Shown here: positions 35,540 through 42,934 of the stretch, piece after piece
How positions within the stretch are numbered: position 1 is the first letter of the stretch
How the letters are laid out: each line of letters opens with the position of its first letter
Source: an uncultured Azospirillum sp.
Lineage (GTDB): Bacteria; Pseudomonadota; Alphaproteobacteria; RF32; CAG-239
NCBI GenBank assembly: GCA_900538765.1
Contig: UQAB01000004.1
Location: 49,157-113,156 of the forward strand
DNA length: 64,000 bases
Direction of reading: 5' to 3'
Translations under genes and position numbers: made by a program
The notes under the pieces: model-generated
Seen by the model: only the letters and a program-made list of their open reading frames with translations
What the model was told of the DNA's origin: nothing
Databases searched by the model: none

Positions 35540-35642
35540 GAGTTTGCATTTTGGGTATCATACTTGTGATTTTTCTCTTTATGTACTTTTGTTGTACACC
35601 GCAGAGAAAAATCACTTCGTAGCATACCCAAAAATCAAACTC
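35540..35642 (+). repeat. 103-nt 3'-UTR hairpin element, copy 2
   Basis: The same element as 141-243, with equal length and the same end position relative to stop codon and terminator. The outer stem reads GAGTTTG/CAAACTC here against GAGCTTG/CAAGCTC in copy 1, a paired C-G to T-A change. An inner pair is also altered consistently (GGGTAT with ATACCC here). The tip keeps TGTAC/GTACA. Selection on RNA or DNA secondary structure is therefore likely. Confidence 0.78.
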
Positions 35643-35658
35643 ATTGCTAATTGGTTTG

Positions 35659-35686
35659 AAAGGCTCGCGTTTGCGAGCCTTTTGAT
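35659..35686 (+). terminator. Intrinsic terminator after the 103-nt element
   Basis: Perfect AAAGGCTCGC/GCGAGCCTTT stem with a GTTT loop and following T residues. It shares its lower stem sequence AAAGGCTCG with the terminator behind copy 1. Confidence 0.88.
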
Positions 35687-35922
35687 TATATGTTTTCATC
35701 TTTGGGGATAAGGTTTATTTCCATGTCAAAATTTAAGCTGTCGCAATAAGCTTTGAGGTTTATCAGTCTGAAATTCTTCAAAGCTTTGCCTTCTTCCATA
35801 CGCATGACAGTCAGTGTGGCGTGAGGGGTTTTGTCGGGGATTTCATCATAACTGATATTGCGTTGCAAGCGGCAGTCATGGAGTTTTCTTCCCAAGTCAC
35901 GGTAAAATTTGTCTTTGTTCAT
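35686..35922 (-). CDS. Small HTH (Xre-like) DNA-binding protein
   Basis: 78 residues beginning MNKDKFYRDLGRKLHDCRLQ, with helices resembling a Cro/XRE helix-turn-helix (NISYDEIPDKTPHATLTVMRMEEGK) and a C-terminal strand (FDMEINLIP). The pattern fits a toxin-antitoxin-type or phage-like regulator, but no partner gene is adjacent. The start at 35922 has AAAGGAGC 8 bases upstream. A perfect inverted repeat at 35955-35985 in its promoter region could be its own operator. Confidence 0.6.
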   Translation of the reverse strand: MNKDKFYRDLGRKLHDCRLQRNISYDEIPDKTPHATLTVMRMEEGKALKNFRLINLKAYCDSLNFDMEINLIPKDENI

Positions 35923-35954
35923 TTTTCTAAAGCTCCTTTGTTTGAATGAAACAA

Positions 35955-35985
35955 ACTCTCCTATGTCAATAAAACAAAGGAGAGT
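35955..35985 (-). promoter_or_regulatory. Inverted repeat upstream of the HTH gene, candidate operator
   Basis: ACTCTCCT and AGGAGAGT separated by 15 bp, 33 bp before the HTH start codon. The position suits autorepression. Confidence 0.4.
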
Positions 35986-35999
35986 GGAGCTCAAAACTG

Positions 36000-36390
36000 C
36001 ATAGATACAGTCGTTGTTATTCTTTATATTACCAACACTCCACTCGAAAGTGGAATTTTTATCTATGGGGTGTTTTGAGGCACCACAGACAGAACGCCTG
36101 TCTGCGTTTGTTACTGTAATGGAGGTGAGAGAAAATGTAAAGGGATTTTTTGCTGAGAGCCTGCTCGGCAGGCGGTGAAAAGTTCGCCGTTGGTTATCCC
36201 GTGCTTAGGGAGGCGCGTTGCTTAGATTGGGGCTGCTTTTTGTTCTATTAAGACTCACAATTGTCATGTCCGGGTCGCGCTGCGCTTGTCCGAGAATGAC
36301 GTTCTTTGTGACGGCGGGGTATGTTCTTGTTACGGGTTTAGCCCCTGAAGCGAGTTCTGGGTGACAATCGGATGTATGGTTGGGGGGGTA
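36000..36390. repeat. Gene-free accessory patch with dispersed palindromic repeat (copy I)
   Basis: No supported gene. A TCCACT-CGAA-AGTGGA hairpin with T run lies near 36040. From about 36150 to 36350 the sequence shares blocks with 49615-49790 and 53930-54290: a TATCCCGTGCTTAGGGAGGC-like segment, CTTAGATTG, TGTCCG...GAATGACG, and a final GGGTGACAAT. These are fragments of palindromes of the form TTTAGAT..CGAGA.AA.CTCGGAATGACA. Confidence 0.55.
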
Positions 36391-36392
36391 TC

Positions 36393-36459
36393 ATCCCCAT
36401 TGGTTACGCGTGAAATTGCGTAACCGTTTTCCCTGTTAAGGGGAAGGGATAATGGGGAT
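36393..36459. repeat. Three-way-junction palindrome downstream of the second Lcl-like gene
   Basis: Outer stem ATCCCCATT (36393-36401) with AATGGGGAT (36451-36459). Inside are two hairpins: GGTTACGC/GCGTAACC (36402-36425) and TTCCC/GGGAA (36429-36445). It starts 9 bases beyond the stop of the gene at 36469 and lacks a T tract, so it is not a standard terminator. Confidence 0.7.
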
Positions 36460-36468
36460 GAATGATTT

Positions 36469-37266
36469 TTAAAAAGTCAGCACCGGGCGAACGACGTTGT
36501 TGCTGAGATTGTAGTGCTTACCGTTGTTGTATATGCCGCCTCGGTTGTTGCCATTTCCCGTGCAGAATACCCACATATCGTCGCTGCTAAATTCAGATGA
36601 AGACCAGATATGTTCATTATCATCTATAAGTTGAGTGCCGTTAAGTTTTGATATTGCGTTGTTAACAGCACTTAAATTAGTGTAGAGGCTGTTCAGAATA
36701 CCGGCTGTCGGCAGCGCCCATTTATTTTTTGTGGCTATTGCAGCGCTTGGTGCATAATTTAAGGCGGTATAAGCTGCCGGATATTCACTGGAACTACCCG
36801 TCTGAATAATTTTTGTCATATTGCCGCTAACGTTAAAATCTTTAATCGCATTTAGCCAGTATGATGATTGGAAAGAGTCCGTACTGATATATTCCGTAGA
36901 CCATCTGATACTTGTTCGTATTGGGCTGGCGGTCATGGCATAGCCGCAGTTATCTTTGATGGCAACGACGACGCCGAGAGGTGTCTTGCTGTTTTCTTTA
37001 TCATTCGTACAAGTGCCGTCACTATTGAGGATATCGCCGATTTTGCAGTTTTTAGCATAGCCGGTGCATTCACCGAGAACAGCCTTTTCTTCAACCTTGG
37101 GGCAAGCCCAATATTCGCCAAAGGGACATTTTAAGCCATTATCACATTTTTGAAGAGAAGTGTAACCCAGTTGCTGACAATCGGTAACCGCGCATTGTGC
37201 ATAGAGTAAATTTGGGATTAAGGACAGACCTGTCCCTAAAAGTAAAAATTTAAGATTAATATTCAT
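36469..37266 (-). CDS. Secreted Cys-rich protein with Lcl/DUF1566-like C-terminal domain, paralogue 2
   Basis: 265 residues, start at 37266 (MNINLKFLLLGTG) with AAGGA upstream; a longer frame from 37308 runs through the leader. Signal peptide ends about LLYAQ. The Cys-rich segment matches paralogue 1 closely (CPFGEYWACPKVEEKAVLGE). The C-terminal half shows WALPTAGILNSL, IWSSSEFSSDDMW and the Asn-rich end GNNRGGIYNNGKHYNLSNN, followed by VRPVLTF. That last region differs almost entirely from paralogue 1 and is rich in AAC codons. It may be a surface ligand-binding domain. Confidence 0.75.
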   Translation of the reverse strand: MNINLKFLLLGTGLSLIPNLLYAQCAVTDCQQLGYTSLQKCDNGLKCPFGEYWACPKVEEKAVLGECTGYAKNCKIGDILNSDGTCTNDKENSKTPLGVVVAIKDNCGYAMTASPIRTSIRWSTEYISTDSFQSSYWLNAIKDFNVSGNMTKIIQTGSSSEYPAAYTALNYAPSAAIATKNKWALPTAGILNSLYTNLSAVNNAISKLNGTQLIDDNEHIWSSSEFSSDDMWVFCTGNGNNRGGIYNNGKHYNLSNNVVRPVLTF

Positions 37267-37293
37267 GTTGAACATCCTTGTTTTGAGGTTAAA

Positions 37294-37500
37294 CAAAACC
37301 CGCTTCATAAGGAAGGCGGGCGGATGTTCAGAAACCGAATCTTATCAAACGGCTCGGCTTATTTGGCTGAGCCTTATTCACCGACATCCGCCTCTAGCAC
37401 TGTAGACAGATATCAGCATAGATTTATTTTGAGTCGTTAATGCTTAACGACTGATAAGATTAAAGGGTTTCTGACGCCCTCAGCGGCAAACTCTGCCGCT
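37294..37500 (-). ncRNA. Structured leader RNA, copy 2, ending in a terminator-like hairpin
   Basis: Read on the minus strand it begins with a perfect AGCGGCA/TGCCGCT hairpin, then AGTCGTTA/TAACGACT, the invariant core TGCTGATATCTGTCTACAGT, and the long-range helix GGCGGATGT/ACATCCGCC. The second base pair of this last helix is G-C here and A-T in copy 1. The 3' end is CCCG.CTTC/GAAG.CGGG followed by TTTTG (37294-37320), some 28 nt before the ATG. The same order, length and helix set as 2768-2971 support a genuine RNA. Confidence 0.72.
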
Positions 37501-37508
37501 TGATGATG

Positions 37509-37537
37509 ATTATATCATGACGGTTCAGCGGTTGCAA
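37509..37537 (-). promoter_or_regulatory. Sigma70 promoter of leader RNA copy 2
   Basis: On the minus strand TTGCAA (37532-37537), 17 bp, TATAAT (37509-37514). The conserved leader starts 8 nt further on. Confidence 0.75.
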
Positions 37538-37603
37538 TCTTTTTGTGCGTCATTAGATGTTATAGGGAGGGAGATTTTATTTGTTGGATATTTGTTTATC
37601 AAG

Positions 37604-37632
37604 TTGACTCTTGGGGTGGTTGATTCTAAGTT
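37604..37632 (+). promoter_or_regulatory. Possible promoter of mltG
   Basis: TTGACT, 17-bp spacer, TAAGTT, 31 bases before the mltG start codon. Confidence 0.45.
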
Positions 37633-37663
37633 TAGGGTTAAGTCAGCGTTTGAAGGTAAAGAT

Positions 37664-38620
37664 ATGAAAAAGTGGGTTATTCTGATATTTGCCGTTTTAT
37701 TGGTTTGCATCGGGGCTTATGGGCGATATGAAATTTATCATCCCGGGAAGCTGTCGCAGGATGTTATTGTCGTTATTCCCAAAGGCGCTGGTTCTCGCGG
37801 TGTGGCTGAGGTATTAAAGCAGAACGGCGTTATCGGCAACGCACTGTTGTTCAGAATTGCGGCGCGGATTTATCAGCTGGACAAAGAGCTGAAAGCCGGG
37901 GAATATATGTTTCCGGCTCATGTTTCGATGTATGACGTTATGCAGAAAATCCGCAAAGGCGATATTGTCTATCATCGTTTTACAATCCCCGAGGGGCTGA
38001 CGTCTGCGCAGATAGCAAGGCTGATTAACGCCATTCCCAATCTGGTGGGGGAAGATGTCCGGAATATTCCAGAAGGGTCTATGTTGCCGGAAACTTATAC
38101 TTATAAACTGGGTGATACGAAAGCTGAAGTTGTCAGCAATGCGCAGAAAGCGCAGAGCCGCGTGTTGGCGAAAGCCTGGAAAAACCGGGACAGCATTATT
38201 CCTGTTGACAGCCCGGAAGAACTTTTGATTTTGGCTTCGATTATCGAGAAGGAAACTTCTGTGCCCGAAGAGCGGCGGGTGGTCGCCTCTGTCTTTGTCA
38301 ACCGTTTGGAGAAGGGAATGCGTCTGCAGACGGATCCGACGGTGATTTATGCTTTGACGCAGGGGCAGGGCGATTTGGGGCGGCCGTTGTATCGTAAGGA
38401 TTTGAAACTGGACAGCCCGTATAATACCTATCAGAACCATGGTTTGCCGCCGACTCCGATCTGCAATCCCGGGGCAGCGTCAATTATGGCCGCGGCCAAT
38501 CCGGAGATGACTGATTATCTTTTCTTTGTGGCGGACGGCAAAGGCGGGCATAATTTTGCCAAGACGCTGAATGAGCATAACTCTAACGTACAGAGCTGGC
38601 GGAAATCCAGCCGCATTTGA
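37664..38620 (+). CDS. mltG: Endolytic murein transglycosylase MltG
   Basis: Inner-membrane YceG-family enzyme that cuts nascent glycan strands and sets their length. The start at 37664 (MKKWVILIFAVLLVCIGAYG, a membrane anchor) has AAGGT upstream; a frame reaching back to 37517 is not supported. A LysM-like part follows, then the catalytic domain with LLILASIIEKETSVPEERR containing the active Glu, and LDSPYNTYQNHGLPPTPICNP in pieces. 318 residues. In many bacteria it follows fabF; here an accessory patch of about 2 kb separates the acpP-fabF pair from mltG, which may be an insertion. Confidence 0.95.
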   Translation: MKKWVILIFAVLLVCIGAYGRYEIYHPGKLSQDVIVVIPKGAGSRGVAEVLKQNGVIGNALLFRIAARIYQLDKELKAGEYMFPAHVSMYDVMQKIRKGDIVYHRFTIPEGLTSAQIARLINAIPNLVGEDVRNIPEGSMLPETYTYKLGDTKAEVVSNAQKAQSRVLAKAWKNRDSIIPVDSPEELLILASIIEKETSVPEERRVVASVFVNRLEKGMRLQTDPTVIYALTQGQGDLGRPLYRKDLKLDSPYNTYQNHGLPPTPICNPGAASIMAAANPEMTDYLFFVADGKGGHNFAKTLNEHNSNVQSWRKSSRI

Positions 38621-38691
38621 TTTATGTCTTGATTTTCCTATGGATGTATGATACAAAATAGACAAATATTTATCATTAATTATATACTATT

Positions 38692-38937
38692 ATGGAAAAG
38701 AAGGAAATTTTAACGTATGTTGGCAGCGTTATTCGCGAACATGTTTCTTTGTTTGATGACAATGTTGAAATCGGGATGGATTCAAATCTGGCGGATTTGG
38801 GGGTGGAAAGCCTTGATGTGCTTGTGGTGGTGATGACAATTGAAAGCGAGCAGAAAATTACCATTCCCGATGATGTTGTTTATCACCTGAAAACGGTTGG
38901 CGAGCTGGTCGACTTTATCGCAATGGCGAAAGAGTAA
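38692..38937 (+). CDS. Acyl-carrier-protein-like protein
   Basis: 81 residues with the ACP four-helix layout. The attachment motif is LGVESLDVLVVVMTIE, so the phosphopantetheinylated Ser is kept, but the residue before it is Glu rather than Asp. It is much less acidic and more hydrophobic than AcpP at 33899. It probably serves a specialised pathway such as lipid A or secondary acyl transfer. No pathway enzymes flank it. The start lies in an AT-only leader without Shine-Dalgarno sequence. A terminator follows the stop immediately. Confidence 0.82.
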   Translation: MEKKEILTYVGSVIREHVSLFDDNVEIGMDSNLADLGVESLDVLVVVMTIESEQKITIPDDVVYHLKTVGELVDFIAMAKE

Positions 38938-38942
38938 TGAAA

Positions 38943-38977
38943 AAGGTGTTAATCCAGAGAGGATTAGCGCCTTTTTT
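38943..38977 (+). terminator. Intrinsic terminator of the second ACP gene
   Basis: Thirteen-pair stem (GGTGTTAATCC/GGATTAGCGCC, two G-U pairs), 5-nt loop and six T. Confidence 0.85.
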
Positions 38978-38987
38978 GTCAGAAAAG

Positions 38988-39488
38988 CTAAGCTTGTCCG
39001 GCTGTTTCCATCATCATCGGGTAGAGTGCCAGCTGCGGGTTCATACCCTTGGTGAGAACAACATGAAATATGGGGTACATGCGTTCGCATTCTTTGATGG
39101 CGATGTCAATAATCTGCGCGATTTTGCTTTCAAAAATGTCTCGGTCACTGTCGTCGATAATGATTGAGTGTTTGAAGACGGGCATATTCTGGTCCGTCCA
39201 GTAGGAAAAATGCCCAATCCAAAGCTCTTCATTTGCCAGAGCCATGAGTTCGAAGATTTTGGTGCGGTCTTCTATGGTGCTTTTGATGTCCATAAGGCAG
39301 GAAAGGTGGAGGCAGCGCATATTTTCTTCCCAGGAAAAGAACAGCAGCATGTTGTTCCATTTTCCCTGGACTTCAACGGCAACTTCATGTGTGTTGCGAC
39401 GTTCCAATTCGTATGACTTTGAAGCGAAAATGTCTTCAACGGTGTCTATCGGATTGTAATTTAAGGCATAATTCTTTGCCAGGTTCAC
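38988..39488 (-). CDS. YbjN-family protein
   Basis: 166 residues from a GTG at 39488 (VNLAKNYALNYNPIDTVEDIFAS) with TGGAG about 9 bases upstream; a longer frame to 39599 lacks a ribosome site and exceeds family size. YbjN proteins have a chaperone-like fold and are linked to stress tolerance and motility control. Visible family features are the HEVAVEVQGKWNNMLLFFSW strand and helix pattern and the ALANEELWIGHFSYW region. Common in alphaproteobacteria, where it is usually a stand-alone gene as here. Confidence 0.82.
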   Translation of the reverse strand: MNLAKNYALNYNPIDTVEDIFASKSYELERRNTHEVAVEVQGKWNNMLLFFSWEENMRCLHLSCLMDIKSTIEDRTKIFELMALANEELWIGHFSYWTDQNMPVFKHSIIIDDSDRDIFESKIAQIIDIAIKECERMYPIFHVVLTKGMNPQLALYPMMMETAGQA

Positions 39489-39746
39489 AGTTCTTCTCCA
39501 CTTTCTAAAAAAACGACTACGGGGCTCATGAATAGAGATTGCATTAGCGAGTCGTTTAATACAATAAACAAAACAAAGTTTTCCACTTTGCGGATTCAAA
39601 AAGTTGTGGATTAAATTTTTTATGACGCATATTCAATATGTTGATAAAATCGACTCGGAGGATAAATTTTTTTAGATGTGGATTATTTTGGTTATTAAGC
39701 TATTATTAGGAAAGTTTATTTTCAAGCTTTGAGAAAAGGAATAAAT

Positions 39747-40541
39747 ATGGGTTTTGCTTATCCGGATATTTCGCCGATTATGTTTGAACTGGGGCCGCTG
39801 GTTATCCGCTGGTATTCTATGGCTTATCTAGTCGGGCTGCTGCTGGGCTGGTGGTGGGTCAACCGTCTGGTCAAGAAGTATGATTTGAAGTTGACGGTAC
39901 AGAATGTCGAAGATTTGGTTTTTTATTGCACGTTGGGGATTATTCTGGGCGGGCGTTTGGGGTATGTTTTGTTTTACGGCGAAGGAATGCTCCGTGAAAA
40001 CTGGCTGGAGGTTTTTGCCATTTGGAAAGGCGGTATGTCTTTTCACGGCGGTGCAATCGGTGTTGCCGCGGCGGTTTATTTTTATTCCCGCAAGATACAC
40101 TGCCGTTTTTTGACGATAACGGATTTGGTGGTTTTGCCGGCGCCAATCGGGCTGTTTCTGGGGCGGTTGGCTAATTTTGTCAATGACGAATTGTGGGGGA
40201 GGGTGACGGACGTGCCGTGGGCCGTTCGTTTCCCGAACGGCGGTTTTCTGCCGCGGCATCCGTCGCAGCTGTATGAGGCTTTTTTTGAGGGGATTGTCAT
40301 GTTTATTGTCTTGAACTGGCTGTGGACATCGGCAAAAGTCAGAAACAGTCCTGGTTTTGTTTCCGGAATGTTTGTCCTGCTGTATGGGGTTTTCAGAATT
40401 TTTATGGAGCAGTTCCGCCAGCCTGACGCGCATATGGGCTATTACTTCGGCGGTGTGACAATGGGACAGATGCTTTCTCTGCCGCTGGTTGTTCTAGGCC
40501 TTGCGGTCATCGTTTATAGCCGCAGGACAAAAGAAGATTAG
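39747..40541 (+). CDS. lgt: Prolipoprotein diacylglyceryl transferase
   Basis: First enzyme of lipoprotein maturation; it moves diacylglycerol from phosphatidylglycerol to the lipobox Cys. Motifs: SFHGGAIGVAAAV with the essential His, and the signature GRLANFVNDELWGRVTDVPWA with the conserved Arg and Asn. About seven membrane helices, 264 residues. The start at 39747 has AAAAGGA 6-7 bases upstream. It would process the two giant lipoproteins at 50669 and 54411. It overlaps the end of the convergent GGDEF gene by 4 bases. Confidence 0.95.
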   Translation: MGFAYPDISPIMFELGPLVIRWYSMAYLVGLLLGWWWVNRLVKKYDLKLTVQNVEDLVFYCTLGIILGGRLGYVLFYGEGMLRENWLEVFAIWKGGMSFHGGAIGVAAAVYFYSRKIHCRFLTITDLVVLPAPIGLFLGRLANFVNDELWGRVTDVPWAVRFPNGGFLPRHPSQLYEAFFEGIVMFIVLNWLWTSAKVRNSPGFVSGMFVLLYGVFRIFMEQFRQPDAHMGYYFGGVTMGQMLSLPLVVLGLAVIVYSRRTKED

Positions 40542-41713
40542 GCTTTTGAGGTGATGTTCTGCGTAAAACGGTAGGCCTTTTGCATGGCTTTGGCGGCACG
40601 TGACAAGACTTCGACGGCGTTGGCGTCGCTGCGCTTTTTTTCCGAAACGCTGCCGGAAACGGTCAGTTTGATTGGCTTTTTATATCCTCGCAGAATGAAT
40701 TCGGCAGAGGCGACGGCGCGGCGTATTGTTTCCATTCTTTCAAAAGCGGTGTTTTTGTCTTCGCCTTTGAAAAGGACAACAAATTCTTCCCGGCTGTAAC
40801 GGTATATTTGCGCTTCGTTTTCAACGGAAGTTATCCGGTTGCAAATCATTTTTATCAGTGATTTCAAGCTGTTTTCGCCGAAGACTTTTTCCAACCGTTC
40901 ATAGTCGTCAATCAAGATGATGCCGATACTGTATTTTAGAGGGAAATCTTTGGCATGAGTCATAAATGAATTGCGGCTGTAAAGGCCGGTCAGCGGGTCG
41001 TGATAGGTCATGTTGTAAAGGTTTTCGCAGACGGCAATGAAAACTGTCAGGGCGGCGCTGCCGAAAAAGACGGTAACGGCGCTGGGGCTGGGGGAATAGT
41101 AAAACCCTAAGCATATTTCCGCGGCAGCAAAAAACAAGGCGCTATCGAGGATGCTGCCGCTGCAGGAACAGGTTATGAAAAAGCCGGCGAGGGCAACGCT
41201 GAACAAAAGGATGCTCAGGTTGTTCAGGCTGGCGTAAGTTTCAAACCCCAGAGAAGAACCGACAGAAATGCCGTCAGCGGAAAGCTTTTCGCCCAAGGCA
41301 TATTCTGCAAAAAGAAGCAGCAGGATGTAGAGGCTGTTGGTTGTCAGCAGGCGGCGATCCGGCAGGTAATAAAGGATTATCAGGTTGAACGGCAGGAAAA
41401 TGCTTAAGTTGACATATTCCGGTGACAGGATGTATTCCTCACCGTATTTTCTTTTCAGAAAATTGAGCAGGATATAGCCGCTTAGGGTAATCAGGATGAA
41501 AAATACCGGTTTGCTGCGGTTGAAGTAAAAGAGGATGCAAAGGCTGAGGAGGCTGGCAACAAAATATCCCTGGTGGAGATGCTGGAGGCGCGCTGCTTCC
41601 AAGGGCTGATACAGGTAAAAGCCCAGCAGACCGACGGCGAAGATGACCGCCGGAACGGAGGTGTTTTTCAGCAGCGGAAAAAATTTTTCCAATTGTTGGA
41701 AAATCTGGTGCAA
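40538..41713 (-). CDS. Membrane protein with a degenerate GGDEF domain
   Basis: 391 residues. The N-terminal 230 residues carry about seven to eight hydrophobic helices. A GGDEF-fold domain follows, starting at YHDPLTGLYSRNSFM (about residue 238). The catalytic signature reads YSREEFVVL, so both glycines of GG(D/E)EF are replaced. The preceding helix keeps IGIILIDDYERLEKVFGE. It is therefore probably inactive as a diguanylate cyclase, or acts as a GTP or c-di-GMP sensor. No EAL domain. Confidence 0.85.
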   Translation of the reverse strand: MHQIFQQLEKFFPLLKNTSVPAVIFAVGLLGFYLYQPLEAARLQHLHQGYFVASLLSLCILFYFNRSKPVFFILITLSGYILLNFLKRKYGEEYILSPEYVNLSIFLPFNLIILYYLPDRRLLTTNSLYILLLLFAEYALGEKLSADGISVGSSLGFETYASLNNLSILLFSVALAGFFITCSCSGSILDSALFFAAAEICLGFYYSPSPSAVTVFFGSAALTVFIAVCENLYNMTYHDPLTGLYSRNSFMTHAKDFPLKYSIGIILIDDYERLEKVFGENSLKSLIKMICNRITSVENEAQIYRYSREEFVVLFKGEDKNTAFERMETIRRAVASAEFILRGYKKPIKLTVSGSVSEKKRSDANAVEVLSRAAKAMQKAYRFTQNITSKA

Positions 41714-41767
41714 AATTGTTGTCCTGTTATTCGTCTTACTTTGCGCCGGATTATAACTGAATAAGGT

Positions 41768-42850
41768 TTAAATTTTATTTACGCATTTTAAAATGGAGCT
41801 GTCGCCGTAAGAATAAAAACGATATTTTTCGGCGATGGCGTGACGATAGGCGTCTTTCATCCTTTCCGTTCCGGCGACGGCGCAAATCAGCATAAACAAA
41901 GTGGAGCGCGGCAGGTGGAAGTTGGTAATCATCAGGTCGATGATTTTAAATTTATAACCGGGCGTGATGAAGATATTGGTTTCTCCGGTAAACGGGTGTA
42001 GTATGCCTTTGTTGTCGGCCGCGGATTCCAGCAGGCGGAGAGATGTCGTGCCGACTGAAATTATGCGGCGCCCTTCCTGTTTGGCGCGGTTGATGACAGC
42101 GCAGGCTTCCGGCGTGATGATGCCGTATTCGGCGTGCATTTTATGGTCTTTGGTATCTTCGACTTTTACCGGAAGAAACGTGCCGGCGCCGACATGAAGG
42201 GTCAGAAAAACCTTTTGAATGCCTTTCTTTTCCAAGGCCGCAAAAACGCGGTCGGTAAAGTGCAGGCCGGCCGTCGGCGCGGCGACAGCGCCTTCGTGGC
42301 AGGCGTAGATTGTCTGATAGTCTTCTTTGTCGTTATATTTATTCCAAAGCCCCTGGTTGGGTTTATCACGCTTGATATAGGGCGGCAGCGGCATGGAACC
42401 GTATTTTTCAAGCAAGTGTGCCAACTCGTCCGCCTGGCAGTTAAAGCGCAGTTCAACGCCGTCTTCGCCGTGTTTGGCAATGACTTCTGCAGTGAAGCCT
42501 GATTCTTCAGGGGCAATGGTGTCGGTATAAAAGGCGATGGTATCTCCGGGGCGGAGGCGTTTGGCATTTTTGACAAAGGACATCCAGCTCAGGCCGTCTA
42601 TCGGGTGGTAGAGCGTGACTTCAATCAGGGCTTCGCCGCGGCTGCCGTATAAACGCGCGGGAATAACCTTGGTATCGTTAAACACCAAGAGGTCACCTTC
42701 CTGCAGGATATCCGGCAGGTCATAAAAATGGCGGTCGTTTATAACGCCTTCTTCCGAAAGGTCCAGAAGGCGGGAGGTATCGCGCGGGGAAGCCGGTTTG
42801 TCGGCAATCAGGCTGCGATCCAAATCAAAGTCAAAAATATCCACTTGCAT
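41768..42850 (-). CDS. queA: S-adenosylmethionine:tRNA ribosyltransferase-isomerase
   Basis: Transfers and isomerises the ribosyl part of AdoMet onto 7-aminomethyl-deazaguanine in tRNA during queuosine synthesis. Motifs: FDLDRSLIADKPASPRDTSRLL at the N-terminus, LLVFNDTKVIPARLYG, APTAGLHFTDRVF, LTLHVGAGTFLPVKVED and ITNFHLPRSTLFMLI. 360 residues, complete. Other queuosine genes are not in the window. Confidence 0.96.
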   Translation of the reverse strand: MQVDIFDFDLDRSLIADKPASPRDTSRLLDLSEEGVINDRHFYDLPDILQEGDLLVFNDTKVIPARLYGSRGEALIEVTLYHPIDGLSWMSFVKNAKRLRPGDTIAFYTDTIAPEESGFTAEVIAKHGEDGVELRFNCQADELAHLLEKYGSMPLPPYIKRDKPNQGLWNKYNDKEDYQTIYACHEGAVAAPTAGLHFTDRVFAALEKKGIQKVFLTLHVGAGTFLPVKVEDTKDHKMHAEYGIITPEACAVINRAKQEGRRIISVGTTSLRLLESAADNKGILHPFTGETNIFITPGYKFKIIDLMITNFHLPRSTLFMLICAVAGTERMKDAYRHAIAEKYRFYSYGDSSILKCVNKI

Positions 42851-42934
42851 TGCTGTTTATCCTTTATTTTTAGGCTGTTATAGTATATAAACGCTCTGTT
42901 CGCAAGAGTTTTTTATTTGTTTCGGAGAGAGATG

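Noticed and set aside
36121..36140. GGAGG followed by ATGTAA, a start-stop element
   Set aside because: Could be a regulatory minimal ORF, but there is no downstream gene on that strand within reach.
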